From assembly GCA_949297765.1 (NCBI GenBank), contig CASFTV010000002.1, positions 1-64,000 of the forward strand: DNA of 64,000 nt, in the 5' to 3' direction. Numbering within the stretch: the first letter of the stretch is position 1; the number at the start of each line of letters is the position of its first letter. Shown here piece by piece: positions 53,969 to 62,068 of the stretch. This DNA is from an uncultured bacterium (GTDB lineage: Bacteria; Verrucomicrobiota; Lentisphaeria; Victivallales; UBA1829). The position numbers were made by a program, and so were the translations under genes. The notes below the pieces were generated by a model. It was given only the letters and a program-made list of their open reading frames with translations, had not been told where the DNA came from and searched no databases.

Positions 53969-56900
53969 ATGATGCGCGATTTCTTATTTGCAGTTTTTGT
54001 GACAATGGCATTCCTTTCTCCGGCAGCTCAGCCGGATCCGAATGGATTTGTCCTGGACTGGCTGACCAGTGGACCATGGCCGAGCTATCAGAAAAATGGT
54101 TTTGGTCAAGCTCTTGATACTGACTTTCTTGGGGGAGAAAGCAAGGCAGCCCCGTATCCCGGATTAAAGATGAAAAGTGTCTTTCTCGCGGATTGGTCCA
54201 AGCTGGTTGCGAATGTGGAAATGACAAATGAATGGGGTTTCCGCAACAACACCGAGTATGATGCAACATGGAAATCTGTAACTTTTTCGTCTCCAATTAT
54301 TTCCCTGGATCGGAAATATCTTCCCATAGACGATCATTTTGCGGTTTATGCGTTTTGTTATATTGTATCACCTTCAGATCAAAAAATCAAAATCCGAGCC
54401 GGCTCAGATGATGATCATAAGATTTTTCTCAACGGAAAGGAAATCGCCCGGCATTATGGGTCACAAGGGGTTGTGCCGAACAACTTTATCTACTCGGCGG
54501 AATTGAAACGCGGATTAAACCGTCTGCTTTTGAAAATTGTGGACCGCACCGGCGGTTTCGGTTTTTGTCTTGCTCTGAGCGACCGGACGGATAAACCTCT
54601 GAAAAATGTGGAAATCCTTACAGACAATCCCGCCAGAAAGTATGGAGCAGATCTTTATGAGAATGGAATAGCGGCTAAAATCACTTTTGAAAAATATCCC
54701 CTTTTCGATGGTTCCAATATCCTGCATTGCGAGATTTTTTCTCCGGATGCAACAGAGCTTTCCTGCTCAGTGGAAGGGAAAATTTTTTCTGGGAAAAAAT
54801 GCTCTGTTCCCATCCGTCTTTCTGCCGGAAATCGTTCTTTCCTGCTTCAGGTGAGAAAAAAGAATCAGCTCATTGCGGAGTTTTCAAAGGAGGAGACTGT
54901 TTATTCAAGAGAAAAACTCCAGACGGAGAATCGACTTCTCAAGGAAAAACTTCAGGTTCTTCAGAAACAGCCTGAAAAATTATACCGGATGCGGGAAAAA
55001 CTTTCTTCCACGCTCAAACAGTTACAAGTAAGATTGAAAAGAGCCTATGCCGATCAGGAAAGACGGTATCAAAAAGAACATGATCTTGCTGCGGCACAGG
55101 CTTCATCCTCAACCGATTTGCCGCTGGGGAAAACCGTAACACAGCGAACAACCCTCTGTCTGAACGGAATTTGGACTGCAACGGGAAAAGATGGGAAATC
55201 CATTCCGCATCTTCTTCCTGCTTTTCGCTCGCCATCTCTATATTTCAAACGCTGGTATTGGCCGTTTCACCTTGCAAAGGACAAATCGGTAAAAGTTAAT
55301 CCCGGATATGAAAAAGATTCATTCCCTGACTTTCTCTGGAGCGAAGAAGTTGTTACATATCAAACAGAATTTCCCGCTTCCGGGCAGGAGGAGTGGATTG
55401 TTTTCCGTTGTGATGAAGTTTTCGGTGATTTAAAGGTCTTCTGCAATGGAAAAGAGTGCGGATCCTACTCCGGAAACATCGGTTGGGTGGAAATTCCTTT
55501 GAAAAATCTGAAAAAAGGGAAAAACATTCTGGCGTTGCAGATAAAATGGAATCGGTATTTTCCCAGCAGAACGACATTTGGAATTTCAGGCGGTCTTTAC
55601 CTGGACTACAGCAACCCTGTTCGAGTGGCCGACATTTATGTAAAAACATCCTGGAGGAAGGCTGAATTAAGTACGGAGACGGAACTTGAGAACAACACTC
55701 CTTCAGACAAGGATATTGAACTTCATCAGTATGTTGTTGAAAATGGACGGATCCGTTTGTCTCTTCCTGCCCAAAAAATCCGGATGAAAGCCGGAGAGAA
55801 GAAACAGATCCAGAACCATTCGCGCTGGGCGAATCCGAAACTGTGGGGCATCGGAGGGAAATATGGGAATCCGGATCTGTATGAACTTGTCAGTGATGTC
55901 TATTGTAACGGAAATTTGGTGGATCGGCATTTCCAGACATTCGGATTCCGTGAATTCTGGATTGCGGCAACCGATTTTTACCTCAATGGGAAGCGAATAT
56001 TCCTTCAGGGGGATACTGGAGCAAGTTCCAGAATTCTCAAAAAGAATGAGATCTTGATTGATCTGCTCCGTCGGGACAACATCAATATTATTCGAACACA
56101 TGATGGTGATTGTGGCGAGGATGCTGTTATTCAGCATGACCGGACAGGAATGCTCAGTTATGTTCAAATGTATCCCTGCATCTACAAGGATGGAAATAAA
56201 AAGGACCGAACTCCTGTAAGTCAATGGGAATCCACCAAGGAACATCAATGGAATCTGGAGAACTGTAAACGATTTTTCAGGATGTTCCGTAACCATCCGT
56301 CTGTTGTGATCTGGTCTACGGATAATGAGATTGTGACACAGGCAAGTGACTCCGCTGAAAAGGCTTCCCTCAATGAACGGAATGAGCGGATTGCAGTAAA
56401 ATACCAGCACTTTTTCCGTTCCCTGGATCCGGATCTGATTGTGACAAGGAATGGCGCAAGAGCCTCATGGAATCGGTTTCAGCGATATGTGGAAACTCCT
56501 CTTCCGCAGGTTGCAAATTATCACTATCCGGAATACAACCGGGATCAGTGGGTGGTAAACTGGCCGAAAGCGTTTGAATATCGTCCGGTTATTTATGGGG
56601 AAACCCTTTACTGTGCTTGGTACGGGGGAAATTCTCCGACTCCCTCCGCCATCGCAAAAAGAGTCAGGACCCTGGAGGAAATTCTGCCCTTGTACAAACA
56701 GGAGGAAATCCCTGCTGTAATTTATATGGGGCTTTCTCACGATGGCTTTATCCGTGCCGACTCCACGGGAACGGGAAATCCATGGGGTGTTACGGCGGAA
56801 CAGAATGAAAAAGCCCGCCGGGATCCCTCTCAAAATCCACCTTCGGTTCCTTTCGGAAACTGGCCCTGGCTTCGGATTCCATGGCCGGCTCTTTCCGGCA

Positions 56901-57295
56901 GAGGATATAAACCGATTGCTCATTACGCGCATCTGACACAGTCTGGAATGCATTCCATCAATTATTTTGATTCCTCGCATCCCAGCCATGTCCGAAATAA
57001 AATAAATGACACATATCAAAAATTCCTTCGCAAACAGGTTCCGTTGCGTTCCGGGAGCGATGCTGAGTGCATCATTCATACCGAACCATTTGCGATTGTC
57101 CGGGCGGATACTTCGGTTGGACGGTCTTGGTCTGTGAAAGCCGATCCGAACGGAAAAGCATGGTTCCATTTGCCATACCCGGGAGAATACACTTTTTCCT
57201 GTGGAGACAAGAAAAAGATAATAAATCTTCCGTCGAGGAGCGGGTTTGCGTTGAAACCGGGCTTTGCGGATATTCCAAACTATAACTTGAACTGA
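53969..57295 (+). CDS. secreted GH2-like glycosidase with internal coiled coil
   Basis: The 1108-aa protein has a signal peptide (about 20 residues), an N-terminal beta domain with PA14-like features (AGSDDDHKIFLNGKEIARHYG), then a coiled coil at about residues 310-375 (ENRLLKEKLQVLQKQ...). After it comes a GH2 core: sugar-binding sandwich (LFLNGIW-like LCLNGIWTATG; FRCDEVFGDLKVFCNGK), immunoglobulin-like domain, and barrel with RNHPSVVIWSTDNEIV (acid/base about E787) and RPVIYGETLYC (nucleophile about E877). The Asp in DNE replaces the more usual Gly/Cys/Ser and the Glu is kept. AT-rich composition sets it apart from most neighbours. Confidence 0.8.
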   Translation: MMRDFLFAVFVTMAFLSPAAQPDPNGFVLDWLTSGPWPSYQKNGFGQALDTDFLGGESKAAPYPGLKMKSVFLADWSKLVANVEMTNEWGFRNNTEYDATWKSVTFSSPIISLDRKYLPIDDHFAVYAFCYIVSPSDQKIKIRAGSDDDHKIFLNGKEIARHYGSQGVVPNNFIYSAELKRGLNRLLLKIVDRTGGFGFCLALSDRTDKPLKNVEILTDNPARKYGADLYENGIAAKITFEKYPLFDGSNILHCEIFSPDATELSCSVEGKIFSGKKCSVPIRLSAGNRSFLLQVRKKNQLIAEFSKEETVYSREKLQTENRLLKEKLQVLQKQPEKLYRMREKLSSTLKQLQVRLKRAYADQERRYQKEHDLAAAQASSSTDLPLGKTVTQRTTLCLNGIWTATGKDGKSIPHLLPAFRSPSLYFKRWYWPFHLAKDKSVKVNPGYEKDSFPDFLWSEEVVTYQTEFPASGQEEWIVFRCDEVFGDLKVFCNGKECGSYSGNIGWVEIPLKNLKKGKNILALQIKWNRYFPSRTTFGISGGLYLDYSNPVRVADIYVKTSWRKAELSTETELENNTPSDKDIELHQYVVENGRIRLSLPAQKIRMKAGEKKQIQNHSRWANPKLWGIGGKYGNPDLYELVSDVYCNGNLVDRHFQTFGFREFWIAATDFYLNGKRIFLQGDTGASSRILKKNEILIDLLRRDNINIIRTHDGDCGEDAVIQHDRTGMLSYVQMYPCIYKDGNKKDRTPVSQWESTKEHQWNLENCKRFFRMFRNHPSVVIWSTDNEIVTQASDSAEKASLNERNERIAVKYQHFFRSLDPDLIVTRNGARASWNRFQRYVETPLPQVANYHYPEYNRDQWVVNWPKAFEYRPVIYGETLYCAWYGGNSPTPSAIAKRVRTLEEILPLYKQEEIPAVIYMGLSHDGFIRADSTGTGNPWGVTAEQNEKARRDPSQNPPSVPFGNWPWLRIPWPALSGRGYKPIAHYAHLTQSGMHSINYFDSSHPSHVRNKINDTYQKFLRKQVPLRSGSDAECIIHTEPFAIVRADTSVGRSWSVKADPNGKAWFHLPYPGEYTFSCGDKKKIINLPSRSGFALKPGFADIPNYNLN

Positions 57296-57308
57296 AAGGA
57301 TTTTTACA

Positions 57309-57914
57309 ATGAAAGCTCTTTGCGCCTCTTTTTTCTCCCTGCTCATGCTGATGTCTTCCGCAGATGAACTGCAGGAAAATATCCAGTTGAAACAAAAGGT
57401 TTCTGAACAGGAAAAAAAGAATATATTGACGAAAAAAGAAAATTCGCTTCTTGAAGAAAAAGTAAAAGTGCTTCAAGAGAAGGCTGATCGGGTGGAAGGA
57501 CGAAAGAGCGGGCTTTCCCCAAAATCAGAATCAATAGAGATAGCCCGACTCTTTGCTGATAAAATTCTGGAAAAAGAAAAAAAAGATCTTGAGAAAGATG
57601 GGTGTTATAAAAGTTGGCGACGGGATGTGAAACGTGGAAAAACATATCGTTTCAGCGTCGAAATAAAGTCTGAAAATGTTATCGGACAGCATCCGAATCC
57701 GATTAAGTTCGGACTGATGCAGCCGCTGGAGGCTGGGGGGGTACAATGGCCTTCCGCTTTTGTTGGAAAAGGATCGTTTGATTGGAAAAAAGTCTCATTT
57801 ACATATGCGGTTCCAATAGATGCGAAAGCCGCATATCTACTGATGCTCGGTATTGAAGGCAAGGCTACAGGAAAAGTTTTCTTCAGGAATTTCCTGATTG
57901 AAGAGATCCAATAA
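57309..57914 (+). CDS. secreted coiled-coil protein with CBM-like domain
   Basis: The 201-aa protein has a signal peptide (about 18 residues), a coiled coil at about residues 19-65 (ENIQLKQKVSEQEKK, ENSLLEEKVKVLQEK) and a C-terminal beta-sandwich (KTYRFSVEIKSENV; FDWKKVSFTYAVPIDAKAAYLLMLGIEG) like carbohydrate-binding modules of the CBM4/9 type. It contains no catalytic motif. Its coil resembles the coil inside the preceding GH2-like enzyme, so it may be a detachable binding subunit. Same AT-rich composition and 13-nt spacing as that gene. Confidence 0.65.
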   Translation: MKALCASFFSLLMLMSSADELQENIQLKQKVSEQEKKNILTKKENSLLEEKVKVLQEKADRVEGRKSGLSPKSESIEIARLFADKILEKEKKDLEKDGCYKSWRRDVKRGKTYRFSVEIKSENVIGQHPNPIKFGLMQPLEAGGVQWPSAFVGKGSFDWKKVSFTYAVPIDAKAAYLLMLGIEGKATGKVFFRNFLIEEIQ

Positions 57915-57925
57915 AAGGAGGGGAA

Positions 57926-59404
57926 ATGAGAGCATTTCAGATTCGGCCGTATTATCTGAAAAAAGAGAATCTCAGGATCCCGTCGCTCGACGGAGGTGAC
58001 AGCGAGATCGGTAAACTCCTCGAAAACGCATACAACGAGGCTCTCCATGTGATGTTCAATGTCAACTGCGTCAACCGGAACGGAAAATCGTTCTTCGTCG
58101 CCGGCGGCGAATACAGCGACGTCTGGACTCGCGACGGATCCTACAACTCCTATGCCGCAGGCAGCTTCCTCGCTCCCGATGTCACGGAAAACACCCTCCG
58201 CGCCCTCCTCGCCGACGGCATGGTCAACGGCAGCATCGCCGGCGGATCGTTCGACGATCTCCAGTTCTGGGATAAACAGCTCTGGATCATCGCCGCATAC
58301 CGTCACTGGCTCGTGACCCGGAACCGCGAATTCCTCAAACTCGCCGCCGGGGTCTCCATCAAAACGCTCGCCTATCAGGAGGAACACTACTTCATCCCGG
58401 AATTCTCCCTCTTCCGCGGACCGGGATTCTTCCTCGACAGCATCGGCGCTCTTCCAATGCCGTATGCAGAGATCGTCGATGGAAAATCCTGCGTCGCCGA
58501 CTATCCCGACGCCGTGAAGGTGATGACTCTCAGCACCAACTCCATCTGCGTCAAAGCCTATCGCGACGCCGCCGCGATCCTCGACGCGCTCGGAGAGAAG
58601 CCTTCTCTTGCCGCGGACTATCGGAACAAAGCCGATTCGCTCGCGGAGACCATCCGGACCCGTTTCTTCCGGAATTCTCCGAACGGCATTCCGGCCTATT
58701 TCATTCACGGATGCGGTCCGCAGAAAGGTCTTCCTGCGTATTTTCAGGAAGGGAGCGGACTCGGATTCTCCCTCCTGTTCGGCATTGCCGATGAATCCCT
58801 CGCCCGGAATGTTTTCGATCAGGTTCATCTGGAACCGAACGGTCTTCCGGTGATCTGGCCGAACCTCAAAAACGACTATCTTGGAAGCGGGAAAACCGGA
58901 TCCACGGACAGCGGATACCACACCCCCCAGAACATCACCATCTGGCCGCAGGTCAACGGAATCTGGATGCTTGCCTGCGCCGCATTCGGCAAAACGGATC
59001 TGCTCGCTTCGGAACTGGAGAATTACTGCCGCCTGATTCAGGAAAACAACGGAATCTGGGAGATCTATCACGCCCGGACCGGAAATCCGAAACTCTGGGG
59101 ACATCCCGCAAAAAAACATCAGAACTGGGGCGCCGCCACTCTTCTTTCCGCAATCCACCACGCCGTTTTCGGCGTGACGTTCACGGAACGGGGAATCAAG
59201 TTTCATCCGAATCTTCCTTCCGGATGGGGCGAACTGCGCCTTTCCGGCGTCCATGCGCATGGAACGGATCTCGAACTCCGCCTGAAGGGAAAAGGAAGCC
59301 GGATTGTCCGCTGTCTTCTCGACGGAGAATCGCATGAACCGGAGATCCCTGCGGGACTCGGCGGTTCCCGCGTCGTCACAATCGAACTGGAGGACAAGGG
59401 CTGA
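57926..59404 (+). CDS. (alpha/alpha)6-barrel glycosidase, no signal peptide
   Basis: The 492-aa protein has FVAGGEYSDVWTRDGSYNSYAAGSFL, GSFDDLQFWDKQLWIIAAYRHWLVT, FQEGSGLGFSLLFGIA, ITIWPQVNGIWMLACAAFG and GNPKLWGHPAKKHQNWGAATLLSAI, followed by a beta domain. This matches six-hairpin glycosidases such as GH78/GH63/GH15-type enzymes. Asp and Glu residues in WTRDG and ENNGIWEIY are candidates for catalysis. No signal peptide, so it acts on imported sugars. GC content returns to the level of the rest of the window here. It closes the LacI-controlled module. Confidence 0.75.
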   Translation: MRAFQIRPYYLKKENLRIPSLDGGDSEIGKLLENAYNEALHVMFNVNCVNRNGKSFFVAGGEYSDVWTRDGSYNSYAAGSFLAPDVTENTLRALLADGMVNGSIAGGSFDDLQFWDKQLWIIAAYRHWLVTRNREFLKLAAGVSIKTLAYQEEHYFIPEFSLFRGPGFFLDSIGALPMPYAEIVDGKSCVADYPDAVKVMTLSTNSICVKAYRDAAAILDALGEKPSLAADYRNKADSLAETIRTRFFRNSPNGIPAYFIHGCGPQKGLPAYFQEGSGLGFSLLFGIADESLARNVFDQVHLEPNGLPVIWPNLKNDYLGSGKTGSTDSGYHTPQNITIWPQVNGIWMLACAAFGKTDLLASELENYCRLIQENNGIWEIYHARTGNPKLWGHPAKKHQNWGAATLLSAIHHAVFGVTFTERGIKFHPNLPSGWGELRLSGVHAHGTDLELRLKGKGSRIVRCLLDGESHEPEIPAGLGGSRVVTIELEDKG

Positions 59405-59533
59405 TTTCTCCCTCCGGACCGGGAAGTCTCTGAACGGAGGATGTTCCGTTGTACGGAAAAACGGCGGATTTGCTGTTTCTCTCTTGCAAAAAGAGAAGGA
59501 CGGGTGTATCTTCCGGAAAACAGCGGAGCCGGT
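59405..59533. other. spacer upstream of the reverse transcriptase
   Basis: It contains two small stem-loops, TTCCGT-TGT-ACGGAA (59444-59458) and a TCTCTT/AAGAGA stem near 59479-59495. No paired long flanking repeats and no clear promoter are seen, so this does not look like a complete msr-msd. The RT may be read from the upstream operon. Confidence 0.4.
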
Positions 59534-60577
59534 ATGTACAGACAGAATGCCGTTTATCGGAAAGAAGTAGTTTCTACCCCCTCTTCCTCCGGAGGCCTCC
59601 TCCGCCGGTTCCTTGCCTTCTGCTCCCTCCTGTTCTGCGGTCGGAAACAGCGGGGAATCCGGAAGGTGCGGAATGCCATTCCGGAGGATCTTCCCGCGTT
59701 TTTCGGGTGCGGAGAGATCCATCTGCGGAAGATTGCCGATTCCACGGCGGAGCATTACCGGAAATTCTTTCTCTGGAAGGACAGGGAGAAGACCCGGAAA
59801 CGCTGGATTGAGGCGCCCGACCGGGAGTTGAAATCCATGCAGCGGCGCATCCTCCGCCTTCTTTACCTCCTGAGTCCTTCGCCGTATGCGCACGGATTTT
59901 CCGTCGGACGGAGCATCGTGAGCAATGCCGCCGTCCATTCAGGACGGAAGTATGTTGTCAAACTGGATCTGAAGGATTTCTTTCCCTCCATAACCGGGAC
60001 GATGATTCTGGCGGAGCTGAATTCATCCGGGATTGTGACGGCGGAGAACCGTTCCCGGATTGAACGTCTCCTGAAGCTCTGTCTGCTGGACGGCCGTCTC
60101 CCGCAGGGCGCTCCGACCAGTCCCGCCATCTCCAATCTTGTCTGCCGCCGGCTGGACTTCATCCTGGCGGATTTCGCCCGCCGCCACCGGATGAACTATT
60201 CCCGGTATGCCGACGACCTGACCTTTTCCTCCGATTCGAGCGTCTGCTTCCGCAGGATCCCGGTCATCCGGCGGATTGTGGAACAGTACGGATTCCGGAT
60301 CAACGACCGGAAGGTCCATGTGCTGAAACGCCATCAGCGCCAGAGTGTTACCGGGCTTGTCGTGAACGGTGCGGGAAAAACCTCCGTTCCGCGGAGAAAA
60401 CGGCTGAAACTCCGCGCGTTTCTCCATCGGATCGTCACCGGGAAAATCCCGCTGACCGCCGAACGGTATGCAAAGCTGAAAGGACACGTTTCCCTGATCT
60501 GCATGGCCGACTCGAAGCAGGGAGAATATTTCCGGAAACAGCTGGAAATTGTTGAAAAAATGCGGAACGGCGCTTGA
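59534..60577 (+). CDS. retron-type reverse transcriptase
   Basis: The 347-aa RT has a typical retron N-terminal part (LRKIADSTAEHYRKF; DRELKSMQRRILRLL). RT domain motifs follow: HGFSVGRSIVSNAAVH with the retron NAxxH (N131-H135), KLDLKDFFPSI (catalytic D145), LPQGAPTSPAISNL, YADDLTFSS (D227, D228), DRKVHV and SVTGLVVN with the retron VTG (272-274). The C-terminal thumb is short and basic. The SQxxxN motif of diversity-generating RTs is absent, as is the maturase/endonuclease part of group II introns. ATG 59534 has a GGAG site; an in-frame ATG at 59441 is spaced too close to its GGAGG. A structured RNA with its own promoter follows at once. No toxin or effector domain is fused to it. Confidence 0.9.
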   Translation: MYRQNAVYRKEVVSTPSSSGGLLRRFLAFCSLLFCGRKQRGIRKVRNAIPEDLPAFFGCGEIHLRKIADSTAEHYRKFFLWKDREKTRKRWIEAPDRELKSMQRRILRLLYLLSPSPYAHGFSVGRSIVSNAAVHSGRKYVVKLDLKDFFPSITGTMILAELNSSGIVTAENRSRIERLLKLCLLDGRLPQGAPTSPAISNLVCRRLDFILADFARRHRMNYSRYADDLTFSSDSSVCFRRIPVIRRIVEQYGFRINDRKVHVLKRHQRQSVTGLVVNGAGKTSVPRRKRLKLRAFLHRIVTGKIPLTAERYAKLKGHVSLICMADSKQGEYFRKQLEIVEKMRNGA

Positions 60578-60602
60578 ATCCGGCCGGAAACAAGGCTATA
60601 CT
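60574..60602 (+). promoter_or_regulatory. sigma70-like promoter at the RT stop codon
   Basis: TTGAAT (60574-60579) overlaps the RT stop codon; after exactly 17 nt comes TATACT (60597-60602). The transcript would begin near 60609, precisely where the a1-like arm of the structured RNA starts. Confidence 0.65.
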
Positions 60603-60609
60603 GCCGATG

Positions 60610-60756
60610 GAAAGGTTTTGATCCTGGCGAAGTATCTTCGCCGCTCAATCGATGGTTGCTGTCGAATTCTGCCGGCTTGACAGGAATCGGAATTCTGCGA
60701 ATCCGCGATTCCTGTCCTCAGTCTGCGACTGACCGCCGCCGGAAAGAAAACCTTTC
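60610..60756 (+). ncRNA. candidate retron msr-msd RNA
   Basis: The 147-nt segment is bounded by GAAAGGTTTT (60610-60619) and its exact reverse complement AAAACCTTTC (60747-60756), as the a1/a2 arms of retron RNAs are. Inside are: GGCGAAG-TAT-CTTCGCC (60626-60642, 7 bp); an imperfect stem near 60647-60669 (AATCGA / TCGAATT); a long hairpin with a 10-bp stem GACAGGAATC / GATTCCTGTC (60679-60716) and partial inner pairing; and TCAGTC-TGC-GACTGA (60718-60732, 6 bp). The first two stems fit an msr and the long one an msd. G60620, directly after a1, is a candidate branching guanosine. Unlike described retrons, where this RNA precedes the RT gene, it follows it. Structure was read by eye. Confidence 0.7.
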
Positions 60757-60759
60757 GCG

Positions 60760-60793
60760 CCTCCCGCTCCGCCGCCGGATCGGGAGGTTTTTT
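60760..60793 (+). terminator. rho-independent terminator of the structured RNA
   Basis: CCTCCCG (60760-60766) pairs perfectly with CGGGAGG (60781-60787) and is followed by TTTTTT (60788-60793). It lies 4 nt beyond the a2-like arm, so the promoter and this terminator would produce an RNA of about 185 nt. Confidence 0.85.
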
Positions 60794-60931
60794 CCGGTTT
60801 TCCGCCGTGCAGGATTTCCGTTGGATTTCCGGTACGGCGAGTTGCAAAAGACGGGGCTTACAGTACAGAATCTCAAAAATACAACAACGCGGGAAAGAAT
60901 CCTGCGGATACGGAACTCAGGGAGGCTTGTC

Positions 60932-62014
60932 ATGTCAACACTGCAGCAGGATCTGGAAAAGATTGAACTGCACAATTTCGCCGGGGCGGAGGAGGCAAAG
61001 GAGTTTCACGGAATCGCCCTTCACCGTTTCCCGGAAAAAATGAGGCATTTTCTCCGGGCGTACAGTCCGATCTGCGGAGAGATCCGTTTTGTCACGGAGG
61101 CGCCGGAGGTCAAAGTGTTTCTGGGATTTCTCAGTCCGAACGTCAAACAGACGCCGATCCGCGTGTTTCAGGGGAATTTCGAACGGGAACTTCCCACGGG
61201 GTTTTCGCTGGACAACGGAAAAGTGACCGTGCTCTCCCTTTCCGCGAAGACGATGCTCAACCGGATGAATTTCGAAGAGATGCACACGCAGACCGTCCTT
61301 ACGTCCATGCGTTCGGATGCACTGCCGAACAAGGGGTTTTCCCCGAACGTCTGGCGGATTCAGTTTGATCAGACGCCGACCGTCTATTTCTGCGGTCTGG
61401 ACACGGGCGGACATCCCTGCCGGAAACCGCTCCCGGAGGAGAAACCGAACTACAAATATCTCAGTCTCAGCGGTTCCGTCGGCCAGTTCGGACTCGACGT
61501 CTACAACGCAACCGCCGCGCGCAGACTCGGACTCGATCTCTGGAACTTCGGCATGGCGGGACGGAACCTCTGGCAGCCCGAATATGCCGACTATGTCGCC
61601 TCCGTCGACAATTTCGACATTGTCACGTTCATGTACGGCATGAATGTGATTCCCCATACGCCCGGCGCCGAGATCCGGCGGCGGATGCGCTACATGCTGA
61701 CCCGTCTGACCGAAAAACGGCCGGAGCGCCCGGTCCTCGGCATCCCGACCTATCCATGCAATCTGGACCGTCTGATTGATCCCGAGGCCGATCCCTATTA
61801 CCGTCCCTATCTGGAACTCAAGGAGATCTTCCGCGAGGTGATGGAGGAATTCAGCGCAAACGCCAATGTGCATCTCATTCCCGGCGAGTCGCTGATGGAC
61901 GATCCCTGCGGAATCTACTGCGACGGACTCCATCTGAGCACCTATGCGCAGGTCCTGTTCGGGATCCGTCTGGCGGAACGGATGCGCCCGTTCCTGCCGG
62001 AAAATCCGGAATGA
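60932..62014 (+). CDS. SGNH-fold hydrolase (carbohydrate esterase-like)
   Basis: The 360-aa protein has an N-terminal beta domain (to about 165) and an SGNH domain: block I LSLSGSVGQFG (GSV in place of GDS), block II NFGMAG, block III MYGMNVIP and block V CDGLHLSTYAQ with Asp-x-x-His. It is a distant paralogue of the protein at 48182-49219 and also lacks a signal peptide. ATG 60932 has a GGGAGG site; the open frame extends far upstream through the RNA region but that part is not coding-like. Likely a cytoplasmic sugar esterase, not an obvious retron effector. Confidence 0.8.
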   Translation: MSTLQQDLEKIELHNFAGAEEAKEFHGIALHRFPEKMRHFLRAYSPICGEIRFVTEAPEVKVFLGFLSPNVKQTPIRVFQGNFERELPTGFSLDNGKVTVLSLSAKTMLNRMNFEEMHTQTVLTSMRSDALPNKGFSPNVWRIQFDQTPTVYFCGLDTGGHPCRKPLPEEKPNYKYLSLSGSVGQFGLDVYNATAARRLGLDLWNFGMAGRNLWQPEYADYVASVDNFDIVTFMYGMNVIPHTPGAEIRRRMRYMLTRLTEKRPERPVLGIPTYPCNLDRLIDPEADPYYRPYLELKEIFREVMEEFSANANVHLIPGESLMDDPCGIYCDGLHLSTYAQVLFGIRLAERMRPFLPENPE

Positions 62015-62068
62015 CGCAGCCCGCGGAAACGATTCTCCGCAGAAGCAATCCTCTTTCGGCGTTTCGGA

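Noticed and set aside
59405-59533. Stem-loops upstream of the reverse transcriptase as the retron RNA (the usual position)
   Set aside because: The stems are short (6 bp) and no long complementary flanking arms or promoter are visible, whereas the downstream region has all of these.
59534-60577. Diversity-generating retroelement or group II intron reverse transcriptase
   Set aside because: The motif-4 block is QGAPTSP and not the SQ-type of diversity-generating RTs. No template/variable repeat pair was seen, and there is no maturase or endonuclease domain; NAxxH and VTG point to retrons.
60656-60931. Upstream in-frame extension of the SGNH gene through the structured RNA region
   Set aside because: The extension is Arg-rich with no family resemblance, crosses a T-run terminator, and ATG 60932 has a good ribosome site.
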